From assembly GCA_944389025.1 (NCBI GenBank), contig CALXKU010000005.1, positions 62,001 to 126,000 on the forward strand: DNA of 64,000 bases, given 5' to 3'. The notes under the pieces were generated by a model, which saw nothing but the letters and a program-made list of their open reading frames with translations, ran no database searches and was not told the DNA's origin. Position 1 is the first letter of the stretch, and the number at the start of each line of letters is the position of its first letter. Shown here piece after piece: positions 1 through 9,681 of the stretch. The position numbers and the translations under genes were made by a program. This stretch comes from an uncultured Spirochaetaceae bacterium (GTDB lineage Bacteria > Spirochaetota > Spirochaetia > Sphaerochaetales > Sphaerochaetaceae).

Positions 1-54
1 ATCGATTTTCTGAGCATCAAGAAGACGCATGACATTGGTTTTCTCACTTTTCAT
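1..54 (-). CDS. ybaK: YbaK/EbsC-type aminoacyl-tRNA deacylase, N-terminal fragment
   Basis: Only the first 18 codons lie in the window, running off the left edge: MKSEKTNVMRLLDAQKID. The K-T-N-x-M-R-x-L-D pattern is the usual N-terminus of YbaK/EbsC proteins, which hydrolyse mischarged Cys-tRNA(Pro) and related tRNAs in the cytoplasm. There is no Shine-Dalgarno sequence before the ATG at 54. A -10-like hexamer ends six bases upstream, suggesting a leaderless mRNA. It is divergent from yidD. The assignment rests on a very short peptide. Confidence 0.55.
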   Translation of the reverse strand, partial: MKSEKTNVMRLLDAQKID

Positions 55-60
55 GGCTAA

Positions 61-89
61 ATAGTATCTTTTGCAAAAGATTGAGACAA
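61..89 (-). promoter_or_regulatory. promoter of the ybaK fragment
   Basis: On the minus strand TTGTCT (84-89) and TACTAT (61-66) are separated by 17 bp. Six bases lie between the -10 box and the ATG at 54, so the transcript is predicted to begin at or next to the start codon. It overlaps the opposing yidD promoter. Confidence 0.4.
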
Positions 90-91
90 CA

Positions 92-97
92 TATAAT
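92..97 (+). promoter_or_regulatory. -10 box of yidD
   Basis: A perfect TATAAT ends seven bases before the yidD ATG at 105; no good -35 box is visible. The spacing predicts a start of transcription at or beside the ATG, which explains the lack of a Shine-Dalgarno sequence. Confidence 0.45.
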
Positions 98-104
98 CTA
101 CTTT

Positions 105-395
105 ATGGATTTTAAAAGGCTATTAAGGCAGATATTCCTCATCCCCGTATATCTATACAAGGGGCTGCTGAGCTCATTCGGAGGTCCATGCTGCCGTTAT
201 ACGCCATCATGCTCGTCATATTTCGTAGATGCAGTGCTAAAGCATGGAATACTCAGGGGAACGATACTCGGATGCGCAAGGCTCTTCAGATGCAGAGGAA
301 GCTACCTTGGAGGACCGGATCCGGTTCCAGATGAGTTTTCCTTTAAGGATATAAAAGATAAATATAGGATCTACAAAAAGCCGAAGGACTACTGA
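105..395 (+). CDS. yidD: YidD membrane protein insertion efficiency factor
   Basis: A small protein of 96 residues from ATG 105. It shows the YidD signature: an amphipathic N-terminal segment (FLIPVYLYKGLL), then CRYTPSCSSY, a conserved A-x(4)-HG motif, a cysteine-containing RLFRC segment and GGPDPVP. YidD assists YidC/Sec-dependent insertion of inner-membrane proteins and is usually beside rpmH-rnpA-yidC, but here it stands alone. An in-frame TTG at 81 would lengthen it, but the TATAAT at 92-97 lies between the two starts, favouring ATG 105. Its 3' end overlaps the convergent udk stop by seven bases. Confidence 0.9.
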   Translation: MDFKRLLRQIFLIPVYLYKGLLSSFGGPCCRYTPSCSSYFVDAVLKHGILRGTILGCARLFRCRGSYLGGPDPVPDEFSFKDIKDKYRIYKKPKDY

Positions 396-1009
396 TCCTC
401 TTCATGAAGGATTGAGGAGACGAATGAGAAAAGGACTCTCATCGCATTCTCATTGTACCCCCCTTCGGGAATTATGATATCCGCATACTCCTTCGTCGGC
501 TCGATGAAATTATAGTGCCCTGGGCGTACGACCTCGGTATACTGTTTTATGACACTCTCCATCGTCCTTCCCCTCTCCGTGATATCCCTTTTAAGACGTC
601 TGATGAAGCGGATATCCGCAGGGGTATCCACATAGATCTTGAGATCAAGAAGATTGCGTATCCTCTCGTCATAAAGCACCATTAGCCCGTCAAGGATTAT
701 TATCTTCTTCGGATCAAGGCGCACCATCTCATTCTTCCTGGAATGGGTAACGAAATCATACTGAGGCATCATGACACTCTTGCCTTTTTTGAGGTCCAAA
801 AGGTTATCAAGCATCAGATCCATATCGAAGGCATCGGGATGGTCGAAATTGACCGCCGTGATATTCTCATTGCTTACCTGAGGGGCACTCTTGTAATAGT
901 TGTCCTGCTCAATGAGAAGGCACTCGGAAGAGAGCGCCTCTATTCTTTTGACAACAGTACTCTTTCCACTTCCTGAACCACCTGTTATACCAATGAGCTT
1001 TACATTCAT
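389..1009 (-). CDS. udk: uridine kinase
   Basis: A P-loop kinase of 206 residues that phosphorylates uridine and cytidine in pyrimidine salvage. Walker A is GGSGSGKST at residues 10-18. The family motifs DNYY and FDHPDAFD (acceptor-binding region) and the lid arginines around RRLKRDITERGR are present, and length is normal. The start at 1009 is chosen because GAGGA stands seven bases upstream; an ATG at 1024 would overlap galM. It is the last gene of the lepA-galM-udk minus-strand run. Confidence 0.9.
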   Translation of the reverse strand: MNVKLIGITGGSGSGKSTVVKRIEALSSECLLIEQDNYYKSAPQVSNENITAVNFDHPDAFDMDLMLDNLLDLKKGKSVMMPQYDFVTHSRKNEMVRLDPKKIIILDGLMVLYDERIRNLLDLKIYVDTPADIRFIRRLKRDITERGRTMESVIKQYTEVVRPGHYNFIEPTKEYADIIIPEGGYNENAMRVLFSFVSSILHEEDQ

Positions 1010-1010
1010 G

Positions 1011-1964
1011 CTATATCCTCTCAAGCCTGTAACTTGTAGTAGATCTCCATGTCAGTCCGCTCTCAAGATAGCAGCCCTTGTATCCCGGGTGATTTACGAA
1101 ATCTGGATAGTACTCACTCTCAAGGCAGAAGCCCATGAAAGGACCGACGGGAATGCCATCGTATGCCTCATAATCGGAAGATAGGAACTCCCCCGTATAA
1201 AGCTGTACCCCGGGCATCGTCGTCTTCATTGTAAGCCTTCTGTCCCCGGCTTCCACAACGACGCCTCCCTCAAGAGAAAGGCAGAAGCAATGATCATAGG
1301 CTCCGCCACGGCGCTCTCCTATCCTGTGTAGCGTGAGGAAATCGAAATCAGTACCTTCCACCCTGTCCACAGAAGCAGGGATGAGCTCATCATCGACCCT
1401 TATGTATTCTTCTGCATCAATCCTGATGAGGTGCTCCCTTATATCCCCACCTCCGTTGAGGTTAAAATATGCATGGTTTGTGACATTCACAGGGCACCTT
1501 CTGTCGCTTCTCACCTGATAGTCAATCGTCAGCACCCCATCGGAGGAAAGGAGATAGGTAACCATCACCTCGTGGTTCCCCGGAAATCCTGCCCTCTCCT
1601 TTGAAAGAAGCGCAAGTGTGACTGAGTCATCCGAAAGTCCTGCAATCTCAAAGATCTCATCACCATAGTTCCTGCTTCCCGAATGAAGACTGTTCTTCCC
1701 ATCATTCTTATCAAGCTCATAGCTTACGCCATCCATGGTATAAGAGGCACCCTTTATCCTGTTTGCGAAAGGTCCCACGACCTCCCCCATGTAGGACGGG
1801 GCATGAATGTATGCCCTCCAATCATCAAAGCCCAGAATCGCATTCTTCCCATCAAGGGTGAACCTGTTGAGAATAGCCCCCTGGGTGAGCACCGAGAAGG
1901 AGTAGGAGCCAAGCGTTATTGTCACCTTCTTCCTTCCCTCTCCGAGATCCATAGTTTCAACCAT
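1011..1964 (-). CDS. galM: aldose 1-epimerase (galactose mutarotase)
   Basis: A 317-residue GalM-family beta-sandwich enzyme interconverting alpha and beta anomers of galactose or glucose. Visible motifs are GPFANRIKG, the N-SLHSG substrate-binding segment and NHAYFNL, which carries the conserved catalytic histidine region; the conserved glutamate lies in the C-terminal GFCLESEYYPD stretch. It starts at ATG 1964 in a TAATG overlap with the lepA stop, so translation is probably coupled. A role in galactose use fits the Mgl transporter genes at 16-20 kb, but the substrate is inferred. Confidence 0.88.
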   Translation of the reverse strand: MVETMDLGEGRKKVTITLGSYSFSVLTQGAILNRFTLDGKNAILGFDDWRAYIHAPSYMGEVVGPFANRIKGASYTMDGVSYELDKNDGKNSLHSGSRNYGDEIFEIAGLSDDSVTLALLSKERAGFPGNHEVMVTYLLSSDGVLTIDYQVRSDRRCPVNVTNHAYFNLNGGGDIREHLIRIDAEEYIRVDDELIPASVDRVEGTDFDFLTLHRIGERRGGAYDHCFCLSLEGGVVVEAGDRRLTMKTTMPGVQLYTGEFLSSDYEAYDGIPVGPFMGFCLESEYYPDFVNHPGYKGCYLESGLTWRSTTSYRLERI

Positions 1965-3772
1965 TATTCTTTCTCCTCCGTTTTTAGAACTGCCAAGAAT
2001 GCGGACTGCGGGATTTCCACGTTTCCCACCATCTTCATCCTCTTCTTTCCTTCCTTCTGTTTTTCAAGCAGCTTACGCTTTCTGGATATGTCTCCGCCAT
2101 AGCACTTCGCAGTAACATCCTTGCGATAGGCGCTTATTGTCTCACGGGCTATGATGCTGGAGCCAATGGCCGCCTGGATTGGAATCTTGAACTGCTGGCG
2201 CGGTATCTCATCCTTAAGACGCTCGCAGACTATCCTACCACGGACTTGGGCATTACCTTTGAACACAAGCTGACTGAGCGCATCCACAGGTTCCCCGTTA
2301 ACTAGGATATCGAGGCGCACAAGATCGGTCCTCTTATGTCCGATGACCTGGTAGTCGAATGAAGCATAGCCTCTGCTCACGCTCTTAAGACGGTCATAGA
2401 ACTCAAAGAGAACCTCGCTAAGGGGCATGTCGTACCTAAGCTCTACCCTCTTCTCGTCAAGATAGTTCATCGCAGTCTGAACGCCACGCTTCTCCATGCA
2501 CAGCGTTATGATAGCCCCCACATACTGGCTCGGCGTTATTATGGATGCCTCGATATAAGGTTCTTCGGCATAATCGACACGGGACGGGTCTGGATATTCA
2601 AGGGGATTATCTATCTCAATCGTCTCGCCGCTCTTCATATGCACGATATAGCGTACGGAGGGGCTTGTGAACACGATCGAGAGGTTGAACTCCCTTTCGA
2701 TCCTCTCCTGAATGACCTCAAGATGGAGCAGTCCCAGGAAGCCGCACCTGAAGCCAAATCCAAGAGCAGCCGAACTGTCCTTCTCATACACGAGAGAAGC
2801 ATCATTGAGCTTAAGACGTTCTATGGCATCGCAAAGCTCTTCATAGTCGTTAGTATCGACAGGGTAGATTGAAGAGAAGACTACGGGTTTAACTTCCTTG
2901 AATCCTGGAAGGGGTTCATCCGATGGATTGTCACATCGTGTGACCGTATCACCTACCCTGATATCGCTTATCGTCTTTATTCCAGCGATGAAATAACCGA
3001 CATCTCCGGTACTGAGAACAGGTGTTGGGGAGAGTGTGAGCTTGAAAACACCGACCTCCTCAACCTTATATACAGACCCGGAGTGCATGAAACGAATCTC
3101 ATCACCTGCTCTGAGGGAACCGGAAAAGAGGCGCGCATGCACGATAACCCCGCGGTATGGGTCGTAATGACTGTCGAATATGAGTGCCTTAAGAGGATCC
3201 GAGTCACTGCCGGAAGGAGAGGGGATCAGATTCACAATAGCCTCAAAGAGCTCATCAACCCCCTCACCCGTCTTCGCACTAACCTTGACCGCCATGTCAG
3301 GATCGAGTCCGAGATCGTGATCTATCTGGTGCAGGCATCCATCGATGTCCGCGCTGGGTAGATCTATCTTGTTTATAACAGGGATGATCTCAAGGTTATG
3401 CTCCATTGCAAGGTAAAGATTGGCTATCGTCTGCGCCTCAACTCCTTGGCTCGCATCAATGAGAAGAAGAGCACCCTCACATGAAGAGATCGCACGGCTT
3501 ACTTCATATGTGAAGTCCACGTGCCCCGGGGTGTCTACGAGATTGAGCTCATACTCATTACCATCATGCGCCGTGTAGTTGATTGTCACAGCCTGGCTCT
3601 TTATCGTTATTCCACGCTCCCTTTCGATATCCATGTTATCAAGAATCTGCGACTGCTGAGGGCCCCTCGTATTGACGAGTCTTGCCCTCTCTATGAAGCG
3701 GTCGGCAAGTGTGCTCTTACCATGGTCGATATGAGCTATGATACAGAAATTTCTCTTTCTAGATGTCTCCAT
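1964..3772 (-). CDS. lepA: elongation factor 4 (LepA)
   Basis: A 602-residue translational GTPase, the normal length for LepA. The G1 loop AHIDHGKS is at residues 13-20, followed by GITIKSQ, DTPGH and NKIDLP. The C-terminal half has the EF-4 specific domain with a lysine-rich end (KRKLLEKQKEGKKRMK). LepA acts on ribosomes under stress and in subunit assembly. It lies three bases downstream of ftsH and overlaps galM by one base, forming one compact unit. Confidence 0.97.
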   Translation of the reverse strand: METSRKRNFCIIAHIDHGKSTLADRFIERARLVNTRGPQQSQILDNMDIERERGITIKSQAVTINYTAHDGNEYELNLVDTPGHVDFTYEVSRAISSCEGALLLIDASQGVEAQTIANLYLAMEHNLEIIPVINKIDLPSADIDGCLHQIDHDLGLDPDMAVKVSAKTGEGVDELFEAIVNLIPSPSGSDSDPLKALIFDSHYDPYRGVIVHARLFSGSLRAGDEIRFMHSGSVYKVEEVGVFKLTLSPTPVLSTGDVGYFIAGIKTISDIRVGDTVTRCDNPSDEPLPGFKEVKPVVFSSIYPVDTNDYEELCDAIERLKLNDASLVYEKDSSAALGFGFRCGFLGLLHLEVIQERIEREFNLSIVFTSPSVRYIVHMKSGETIEIDNPLEYPDPSRVDYAEEPYIEASIITPSQYVGAIITLCMEKRGVQTAMNYLDEKRVELRYDMPLSEVLFEFYDRLKSVSRGYASFDYQVIGHKRTDLVRLDILVNGEPVDALSQLVFKGNAQVRGRIVCERLKDEIPRQQFKIPIQAAIGSSIIARETISAYRKDVTAKCYGGDISRKRKLLEKQKEGKKRMKMVGNVEIPQSAFLAVLKTEEKE

Positions 3773-3775
3773 ATG

Positions 3776-5815
3776 CTACTTAAGTTCCGTAACGTGCTTT
3801 ACCGGAGGAAAGCCGAACATCTCCCTGATCTCAGAGTCATCAAGTGTCTCCTTCCTTACAAGCTCCTCGGTGAGCCTATCAAGCTGATCGCGGTGCTCGG
3901 TGAGAGTCTTCATCGTGAAATCCATGCATCTCTTGAGGATCTTCTGAACCTCCTCATCGATGCGTCTTGCAGTCTCCTCCGAATAATCCTTATGCTGGGC
4001 TATCTCACGACCGAGGAATATCGGCTCATCCCCGTTGCTGGAGAGATTGATGAATCCCAGATCGCTCATACCCCATTCGGTAACCATCTTCCTTGCAATC
4101 TCCGTGGACTTCTGGTTATCGTTGCTCGTTCCCGTAGTAGTCACGCCATATACGATCTTCTCTGCGGCATAACCACCCATGATCATCATTATGAGCTCCT
4201 CAAGCATCGTCTGGTTGCGTGAGTACACATCCTTCTCAGGAAGGCTCATCGTTATGCCGAGCGCCCTTCCATGAGGAATGATCGTCACCTTATGCAGAGG
4301 ATCAGCTGTAGGAAGATAGTAATGCATGAGCGTGTGTCCCGCCTCATGGTAGGCTGTGGCCCTCTTTTCTTCCTCTGTCATGAATCTCGATTCACGTGCA
4401 ACGCCGAGTATGATCTTATCCCTCGCCTTCTCGAAATCGTCCATGCATACGCTCATCCTGTTATCCCTCGCGGCAAAGAGCGCAGCCTCGTTAACGAGGT
4501 TTGCAAGATCCGCACCGCTTGTTCCCGGAGTCGCACGGGCAATCCTCTCAAGGGAGACGGATGGCTCAAGATGAACCTTTCTGGTGTGAATTCTGAGCAC
4601 ATCGAGCCTTTCCTGCACATCAGGAAGCTCGACAACGACCTGACGGTCGAAACGGCCCGGACGGAGCAGAGCAGGATCAAGCACATCTGGACGGTTTGTC
4701 GCCGCGATGACTATGATGCCAGGATCTGAGGAGAAGCCATCCATCTCAACGAGCATCTGGTTAAGGGTCTGCTCCCTCTCATCATGTCCTCCGCCAAGAC
4801 CTGTCCCCCTGGCCCTTCCAACAGCATCAAGCTCATCGATGAAGAGGATGCAAGGTGCGTTCTTGCGTCCTGTCTCAAAGAGATCACGCACGCGGGCAGC
4901 TCCCATACCGACGAACATCTCAACGAAATCCGAACCTGAAGTATGGAAGAAGTTAACCCCCGCTTCACCGGCAACCGCACGAGCAAGGAGCGTCTTACCT
5001 GTTCCAGGAGGGCCAACAAGGAGTACGCCCTTAGGAATTCTCGCACCTATCTTGACGAACCTGTCAGGATGCTTAAGGAAATCGACAACCTCCTCAAGCT
5101 CATATTTGGCCTCCTTCTGTCCCGCAACATCAGAGAATTTAACAACCTTATCTTTCTTATCGTATTTCTGAGCATGGGATTTCCCGAATGAGCCCATCAT
5201 CCTCGAGCCCCCCTGGGCTCCCGTCTGACGGAAAATCATCATCATCATTACGATGAATATTATCCAGGGCAGAAGCTGAAGCACTATGTACCAGAATGGC
5301 ATTGGAGCCGTGGAACCGGTGACATTCACTCCTCTCTCCAGGAGGAGATCCATGAGGCCAGGATCGGAATATGGTATTCTGCTTTCCCCTACCATGCCGT
5401 TCGTATAAGTGAACTCAAGGTTCACGTTATCAAGTATTGTCACATCAGCGACAGCGCCGGATTCAACAGCATTGATGAACTGACTGTAAGATACGCTCGT
5501 AGCCTGACTGGCGACGGATGTATCTGTGAAAATCATATACACGAATGAGGCTATGAGTAGGATGAATATCACAAGAGCGACACGGTTGGGTCTGCCACCC
5601 TTGAACCTTGGGCCACCGGAGGACGGGCCATCCCCGTCGCTTCCCCAGTACCTGTACTGGTCGTACGGGTTCTTCTTTTTCCTTTTCCCTTCGTCTTTTG
5701 TGCCTTCATGGCCGTTATCCGGCTTCTCAGGCTTCACATCATCACTCTTACCTTCTGGGTTATTATCAGGGCCAGGTCCCTTGAGATCGTCATCTTTATT
5801 TTCTAAATTATCCAT
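3776..5815 (-). CDS. ftsH: ATP-dependent zinc metalloprotease FtsH
   Basis: A membrane AAA protease of 679 residues. The N-terminal 77 residues are unusually long, hydrophilic and rich in D, K and G. They precede transmembrane segments at about 79-96 and 173-195. Walker A GPPGTGKT is at 268-275, Walker B ILFIDELD at about 323-330, the arginine finger region RPGRFDRQ follows, and the zinc site HEAGH is at 490-494. It degrades damaged membrane proteins. It follows tilS, as in Borrelia. The start ATG 5815 is preceded by weak AGG-type ribosome sites. Confidence 0.97.
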   Translation of the reverse strand: MDNLENKDDDLKGPGPDNNPEGKSDDVKPEKPDNGHEGTKDEGKRKKKNPYDQYRYWGSDGDGPSSGGPRFKGGRPNRVALVIFILLIASFVYMIFTDTSVASQATSVSYSQFINAVESGAVADVTILDNVNLEFTYTNGMVGESRIPYSDPGLMDLLLERGVNVTGSTAPMPFWYIVLQLLPWIIFIVMMMMIFRQTGAQGGSRMMGSFGKSHAQKYDKKDKVVKFSDVAGQKEAKYELEEVVDFLKHPDRFVKIGARIPKGVLLVGPPGTGKTLLARAVAGEAGVNFFHTSGSDFVEMFVGMGAARVRDLFETGRKNAPCILFIDELDAVGRARGTGLGGGHDEREQTLNQMLVEMDGFSSDPGIIVIAATNRPDVLDPALLRPGRFDRQVVVELPDVQERLDVLRIHTRKVHLEPSVSLERIARATPGTSGADLANLVNEAALFAARDNRMSVCMDDFEKARDKIILGVARESRFMTEEEKRATAYHEAGHTLMHYYLPTADPLHKVTIIPHGRALGITMSLPEKDVYSRNQTMLEELIMMIMGGYAAEKIVYGVTTTGTSNDNQKSTEIARKMVTEWGMSDLGFINLSSNGDEPIFLGREIAQHKDYSEETARRIDEEVQKILKRCMDFTMKTLTEHRDQLDRLTEELVRKETLDDSEIREMFGFPPVKHVTELK

Positions 5816-5871
5816 TTACCTGTTAATTCCTTTCTATGAATATATAGGATTTTAGGGTTGGGAACAATAGA

Positions 5872-7137
5872 TTAACCCATCTGAATTGAATCTGATTTGA
5901 CCTCCACGAGGCTCACAGGTGTTCCGCCCTCCGATAGCAGACGTCTAGAAAGCCTGTCACGTCCTCCAAAAAGACGGGCAAAAACCGCCACAATAGACCG
6001 CCTGTCCTCAAGAACGAAACAATACGGCACGTGATACTCCTTCACAAGGTCCCTGACCTTCTTGCGTCCTTCTTTAAGGACAATCTCATCAGATTCACGG
6101 CTCTCACGGAATATGAGGGGCTCAGAGATAAGGGAGAAATTTATAAGGAGGGTCTTATCATCTGCTGCAACATCGCCAAGCCTGTATGACAGACCTGCAT
6201 AATCAAAGTCATGCATGCCATCAAAGAGGATGTTGAATTCCTTAGGGAAAACGGTGACACGATCGCCGGAGCATCGCAAATAGAAACGAGAACAGACGAA
6301 GGCCTCACCCTTTTCTATCGCGCGGGAGATGGCAAGGCACTCATTTCTCGGGAAAAGAGATGAATAGCCGAGCTTTCCGTTAATCCTGTAAATCGCCTCT
6401 TCCCTCATTGCCGGAGCGGCACTTATGAAAGCGGAGCGTGAAAAAGAGAATGTGAAACCGGACTCTATATCTATGGGACTCATTTTCTCATTCATTGCCT
6501 GGACATTGAGAGATATCGAGAGAAGCAGCCTCTTCTCATCAAGAGAGAGGCGAGGCAGAATGCTATGCCTTATGTGATTCCTACGATAAGAGGTGTCATC
6601 GTTTGTTGAGTCATGGGAATACTCAAGCCCTTCTTCAGAGATATATGAGTTTATCGTCTCCTTTGCTACAGCCAGAAATGGCCTGAATATGCGCCCGTTC
6701 TGTCTCTTTATGCCCTCTAGGCGGTAAAACGGAGATGAAGAAAGGAGGCGCATTATGAGTGTCTCCGCCTGATCATCAAGATGATGAGCGGTGAGGATGA
6801 AATCGGCATCCTCTCTCATTAAAAGAGCATAGCGCAGCTTTCTTGCAGCAGCCTCAAGTCCGATTTTCTCCTCTCTGGCAAGATGCGCAACCTCACCCTC
6901 TTGAAGGTGCAGAACCTTCAAAGGAATTGAATAGCGCTCAGCATTCCGCCGATTCAGCTCAATCTCCTTCTCAAGCTCCTCCCGTCCTCTTATACCATGG
7001 TCTATATAGACAGCATAGCTTCTATCTTTGGGAAGAATGGATAAGAGGGCAAGGGAATCAGAGCCCCCTGAGAATGCGAGGCAGAGACGCCCTGGGGGGA
7101 AAACAGTCTCAGTAAGTATTCGCTCTCTGTATGACAC
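5872..7137 (-). CDS. tilS: tRNA(Ile)-lysidine synthetase
   Basis: A 421-residue N-type ATP pyrophosphatase that attaches lysine to C34 of the CAU-anticodon tRNA(Ile), making it read AUA. The PP-loop SGGSDS is at residues 23-28. HHLDDQAET and the FRPFL segment typical of TilS follow, and the C-terminal third contains the TilS tRNA-binding domain (RKKVRDLVKEYHVP). Its start overlaps the pth 3' end by 29 bases, implying coupled translation. The pth-tilS-ftsH order is conserved in spirochaetes. Confidence 0.93.
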   Translation of the reverse strand: MSYRERILTETVFPPGRLCLAFSGGSDSLALLSILPKDRSYAVYIDHGIRGREELEKEIELNRRNAERYSIPLKVLHLQEGEVAHLAREEKIGLEAAARKLRYALLMREDADFILTAHHLDDQAETLIMRLLSSSPFYRLEGIKRQNGRIFRPFLAVAKETINSYISEEGLEYSHDSTNDDTSYRRNHIRHSILPRLSLDEKRLLLSISLNVQAMNEKMSPIDIESGFTFSFSRSAFISAAPAMREEAIYRINGKLGYSSLFPRNECLAISRAIEKGEAFVCSRFYLRCSGDRVTVFPKEFNILFDGMHDFDYAGLSYRLGDVAADDKTLLINFSLISEPLIFRESRESDEIVLKEGRKKVRDLVKEYHVPYCFVLEDRRSIVAVFARLFGGRDRLSRRLLSEGGTPVSLVEVKSDSIQMG

Positions 7138-7648
7138 TTAATAGACTCTCCCCATTCTTTAAGCTCTCAATGGCATCTACAGCACGGCTTGTCGCATCAT
7201 CAAGAAGAACCATCTCCTCTTGCGAGAAATCGGAAAGAACATGATCTATGACGCTGACTCCCTCAGCGGGCCTCCCTATTCCGATATAGATTCGCAGGAA
7301 ATCCTTTCCGATATGGGAGATTATGCTTTTAAGCCCGTTGTGTCCGGCATCCCCTCCGCCCTGTCTTATCCTGATTCGACCAAGGGGAAGATCCATGTTA
7401 TCTACTATGACGATAACTGTGTCCTCCCCCTTTACAAGACGGGGGAAAATTCTGCCCGAGTTATTCATGTAAGTAAGTGGTTCGACCAAAGTAAGGGAGC
7501 CCTTCCTCGCCACCTTATAAGAGAGAAGGCAGCGCTTCCTGAGGGATAGATCCTCACGCGCTGCCAACTTCTCAACAGTCATGAAACCGGCATTATGGCG
7601 GCTCCGACTGTACTTTGGACCGGGATTCCCGAGTCCGAAGACAATCAT
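7109..7648 (-). CDS. pth: peptidyl-tRNA hydrolase
   Basis: A 179-residue bacterial Pth that frees tRNA from peptidyl-tRNA dropped by ribosomes. Conserved residues are visible: N8 in GLGNPG, the catalytic H18 in RHNAGF, the LVEPLTYMNNSG segment, DNMDLPLG with the catalytic aspartate, and GGGDAGHNGLKSI. It starts three bases after the rplY stop and overlaps tilS. Length is slightly short but complete. Confidence 0.95.
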   Translation of the reverse strand: MIVFGLGNPGPKYSRSRHNAGFMTVEKLAAREDLSLRKRCLLSYKVARKGSLTLVEPLTYMNNSGRIFPRLVKGEDTVIVIVDNMDLPLGRIRIRQGGGDAGHNGLKSIISHIGKDFLRIYIGIGRPAEGVSVIDHVLSDFSQEEMVLLDDATSRAVDAIESLKNGESLLSVIQRANTY

Positions 7649-7651
7649 GGC

Positions 7652-8284
7652 TTACTTTGTCTCTGCTGTAGCATCAGCAGCAGTAGTAGCTGCTGCATCG
7701 GCATCAGCATCAGCCTCAACGGCAGGAGCTTCTTCCTTAACAGGCTTTACAGTTGCAACGGTAGCCTCGAGATCCCCGTGAATCTTGATGCCTTCCGCAT
7801 GCTTGACATCTGCAAGCTTAAGACTCTCATTCATCGCAAGAGAGGATACGTCGAGCTTGAGAACCTCTGGAAGATCCTTTGGAAGACACTCGATCTCAAC
7901 CTCATGGATAACCTGATCAAGAACTCCACCTTCCCTAACTCCGGCAGGTGTTCCCTCAAGCTCGATTCTTACGTGCGTCCTTACAGCCTGACCTCTTGTG
8001 ATCTCATAGAAATCGATATGATGGATTACGTTTCTAAGGAGGTCTTCCTGGTATGTCTTTACGAATACCTCATGGCTCTTCTCGCCCTTAACATCGAGAG
8101 TGATGAGTGTGGACTCACCATAGCCCTTCCTGTTGTAATTGAATGTGCGTGCATCTACGCTGATGTGAAGAGGCTCACCCTTTCCATATACAACTGCAGG
8201 AATTCTTCCACTTCTTAAAAGCCTTCTGGAACCTCTGGTTCCGAAATCCGACGTTCTTAACTCTGCGTCAAGTTTCTTTTCCAT
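7652..8284 (-). CDS. rplY: 50S ribosomal protein L25/Ctc
   Basis: A 210-residue CTC-type L25 that binds 5S rRNA. The N-terminal L25 domain (about 1-95, with IPAVVYGKGEP) is followed by the TL5/CTC beta domain (VRTHVRIELEGTPAGVREGGVL). The last 30 residues are an alanine/aspartate/threonine tail of low complexity encoded by GCW-type repeats at 7660-7730. The start at 8284 (MEKKLDAELRTS) is set by AAGGAG upstream; an in-frame ATG at 8320 has no ribosome site. Confidence 0.93.
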   Translation of the reverse strand: MEKKLDAELRTSDFGTRGSRRLLRSGRIPAVVYGKGEPLHISVDARTFNYNRKGYGESTLITLDVKGEKSHEVFVKTYQEDLLRNVIHHIDFYEITRGQAVRTHVRIELEGTPAGVREGGVLDQVIHEVEIECLPKDLPEVLKLDVSSLAMNESLKLADVKHAEGIKIHGDLEATVATVKPVKEEAPAVEADADADAAATTAADATAETK

Positions 8285-8417
8285 TTTCTTTCTCCTTATA
8301 CTCTCATTGGCTTTTTCCAACTACCATGGAGCCGTTTCACTATAATTTATATAGGGAAAAATGTAAATGCTTTGAGAAAAAAGAAGGCAACCCCGAAAAA
8401 ATGGAGTTGCTCAATAT

Positions 8418-8489
8418 CAGGGAAGGCGGGACTCGAACCCACGATGCCGGCACCAAAAACCAGAGCCTTAACCACTTGGCGACTTCCCT
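8418..8489 (-). tRNA. tRNA-Gln, anticodon TTG
   Basis: The minus strand folds as a full cloverleaf: acceptor AGGGAAG paired with CTTCCCT, D arm beginning GCC and closing GGC with AAGTGGTTAA between, anticodon stem CTGGT/GCCGG with loop TTTTGGT (anticodon TTG, reading CAA), variable loop CATC, and T arm GTGGG-TTCGAGT-CCCGC. The discriminator is G. The 3' CCA is not encoded. It lies between spoVG and rplY on the same strand and may be processed from their transcript. Confidence 0.93.
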
Positions 8490-8526
8490 TTTCGTACCGA
8501 AAAAATATCAGATTATCATACGTAAT

Positions 8527-8778
8527 TCAAGAGCCGTAATATTTTGAAAGGATCTCTTCCGTAATGCGGTCACGGAATTCATTGTTTATAGGATGCACAT
8601 AATCCTTATAGACCCCTTCCCTCAGTTTCTTATTTGGCATGCTGAGCATGACCTTCCCGTCAATCTCAACAATCCTGATATTATGAACCACCAGCTCATC
8701 ATCAAAAGTTACCGTCACGTACGCCTTGAGAAACGGCTGACTCTCCACCTTGACTATCCTGATATCGGTAATCTTCAT
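8527..8778 (-). CDS. spoVG: SpoVG family regulator
   Basis: An 83-residue protein beginning MKITDIRIVKVES with the SpoVG core VNIRIVEIDGK-like strand (here VHNIRIVEIDGKVMLSMPNKK) and the C-terminal HPIN-EFR-I helix. In Borrelia, SpoVG is a site-specific DNA and RNA binding protein, and the gene sits at the same place before rplY-pth. The start at 8778 is chosen over the upstream ATG at 8790 because of GGGGTG just upstream and agreement with the family N-terminus. Confidence 0.93.
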   Translation of the reverse strand: MKITDIRIVKVESQPFLKAYVTVTFDDELVVHNIRIVEIDGKVMLSMPNKKLREGVYKDYVHPINNEFRDRITEEILSKYYGS

Positions 8779-8827
8779 TATGCACCCCAAATGAAATTAT
8801 GTTTGCTCTTTCCCCTGCTCACCCACT

Positions 8828-9625
8828 TCATATAAGAAGAGTACTGATTGTATGAATAATACCACTTTCAGCCAATTCTTTGCTATCTTTTTTGTTCAGT
8901 CCAAAATAGGTGCTTCCACTGCCGGAGAGAGAGAAATAGCCATAACTCTCGCTGATACTTTGAATTAATGGACTTCTGGCAATCGCAAGTTCAAAATCGT
9001 TTGGGAAGCATTCATTTGACAGAGGGATGAGAGAATCAGGCAAGAAGGAAAAACTTCTGTCAAGAGTATCCAATTTGTAATAAGCTTCTGACGTATCTAC
9101 AGAGAAAGAAGGGATGAAAAGATCCACCGGCAAATCAAGCGGACTGACTTCCTCTACCATCTCCCCTCGCCCTCTCACACGGGCAGCGCTAAACCCACTT
9201 ACGAAGAAGGGAAGATCGGAACCGACAGAAAGAGAAAGTGCTATCAACTCACTGGAAGAGAGGGGATTTGAGAATTGTGTGTTCAGGTATTTAAGTATTG
9301 CCGCACCGTTGCTGCTTCCCCCTCCAAGCCCTGCTTTCGAAGGGATGTTTTTTCTTATCCTGATTTTCAAGGAGAAGGTTATCCCGCTCTTCTCGGAAAA
9401 AGCCAGTGCGGCCTTTTCCATTATATCCCGCCCCTTATCGAGATAGCCCTCATTTCCAGCTATCTCGACCTTTGTCTCCGCGCTCTTCTCCAACTGCGGA
9501 TATATCTCATCACACAGGTCTATAAGGTGGAAGTAAGAATCTATGTCATGATAGCCATCCGCCCTCTTTTCAAGGACCTTCAGCCCGATATTTATCTTCG
9601 CGTAAGATCTAATCATCACATCCAT
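8828..9625 (-). CDS. ispE: 4-diphosphocytidyl-2-C-methyl-D-erythritol kinase
   Basis: A 265-residue GHMP kinase of the MEP isoprenoid pathway. It has the substrate motif SYAKINIGLKV, the GHMP ATP loop IPSKAGLGGGSSNGAAIL, and the late SGSGSTYFG glycine-rich motif. It is a little shorter than typical (about 280-290). The start may be 9625 or the ATG at 9616 (MIRSYAKINIGL). Another TATATA lies upstream on the minus strand at about 9640-9645. It leads the spoVG-containing minus-strand unit. Confidence 0.92.
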   Translation of the reverse strand: MDVMIRSYAKINIGLKVLEKRADGYHDIDSYFHLIDLCDEIYPQLEKSAETKVEIAGNEGYLDKGRDIMEKAALAFSEKSGITFSLKIRIRKNIPSKAGLGGGSSNGAAILKYLNTQFSNPLSSSELIALSLSVGSDLPFFVSGFSAARVRGRGEMVEEVSPLDLPVDLFIPSFSVDTSEAYYKLDTLDRSFSFLPDSLIPLSNECFPNDFELAIARSPLIQSISESYGYFSLSGSGSTYFGLNKKDSKELAESGIIHTISTLLI

Positions 9626-9681
9626 ACCCCAATGGTAGCATATATAGGCAAAAACAGATATTTAATTTATTATTTGTCCTG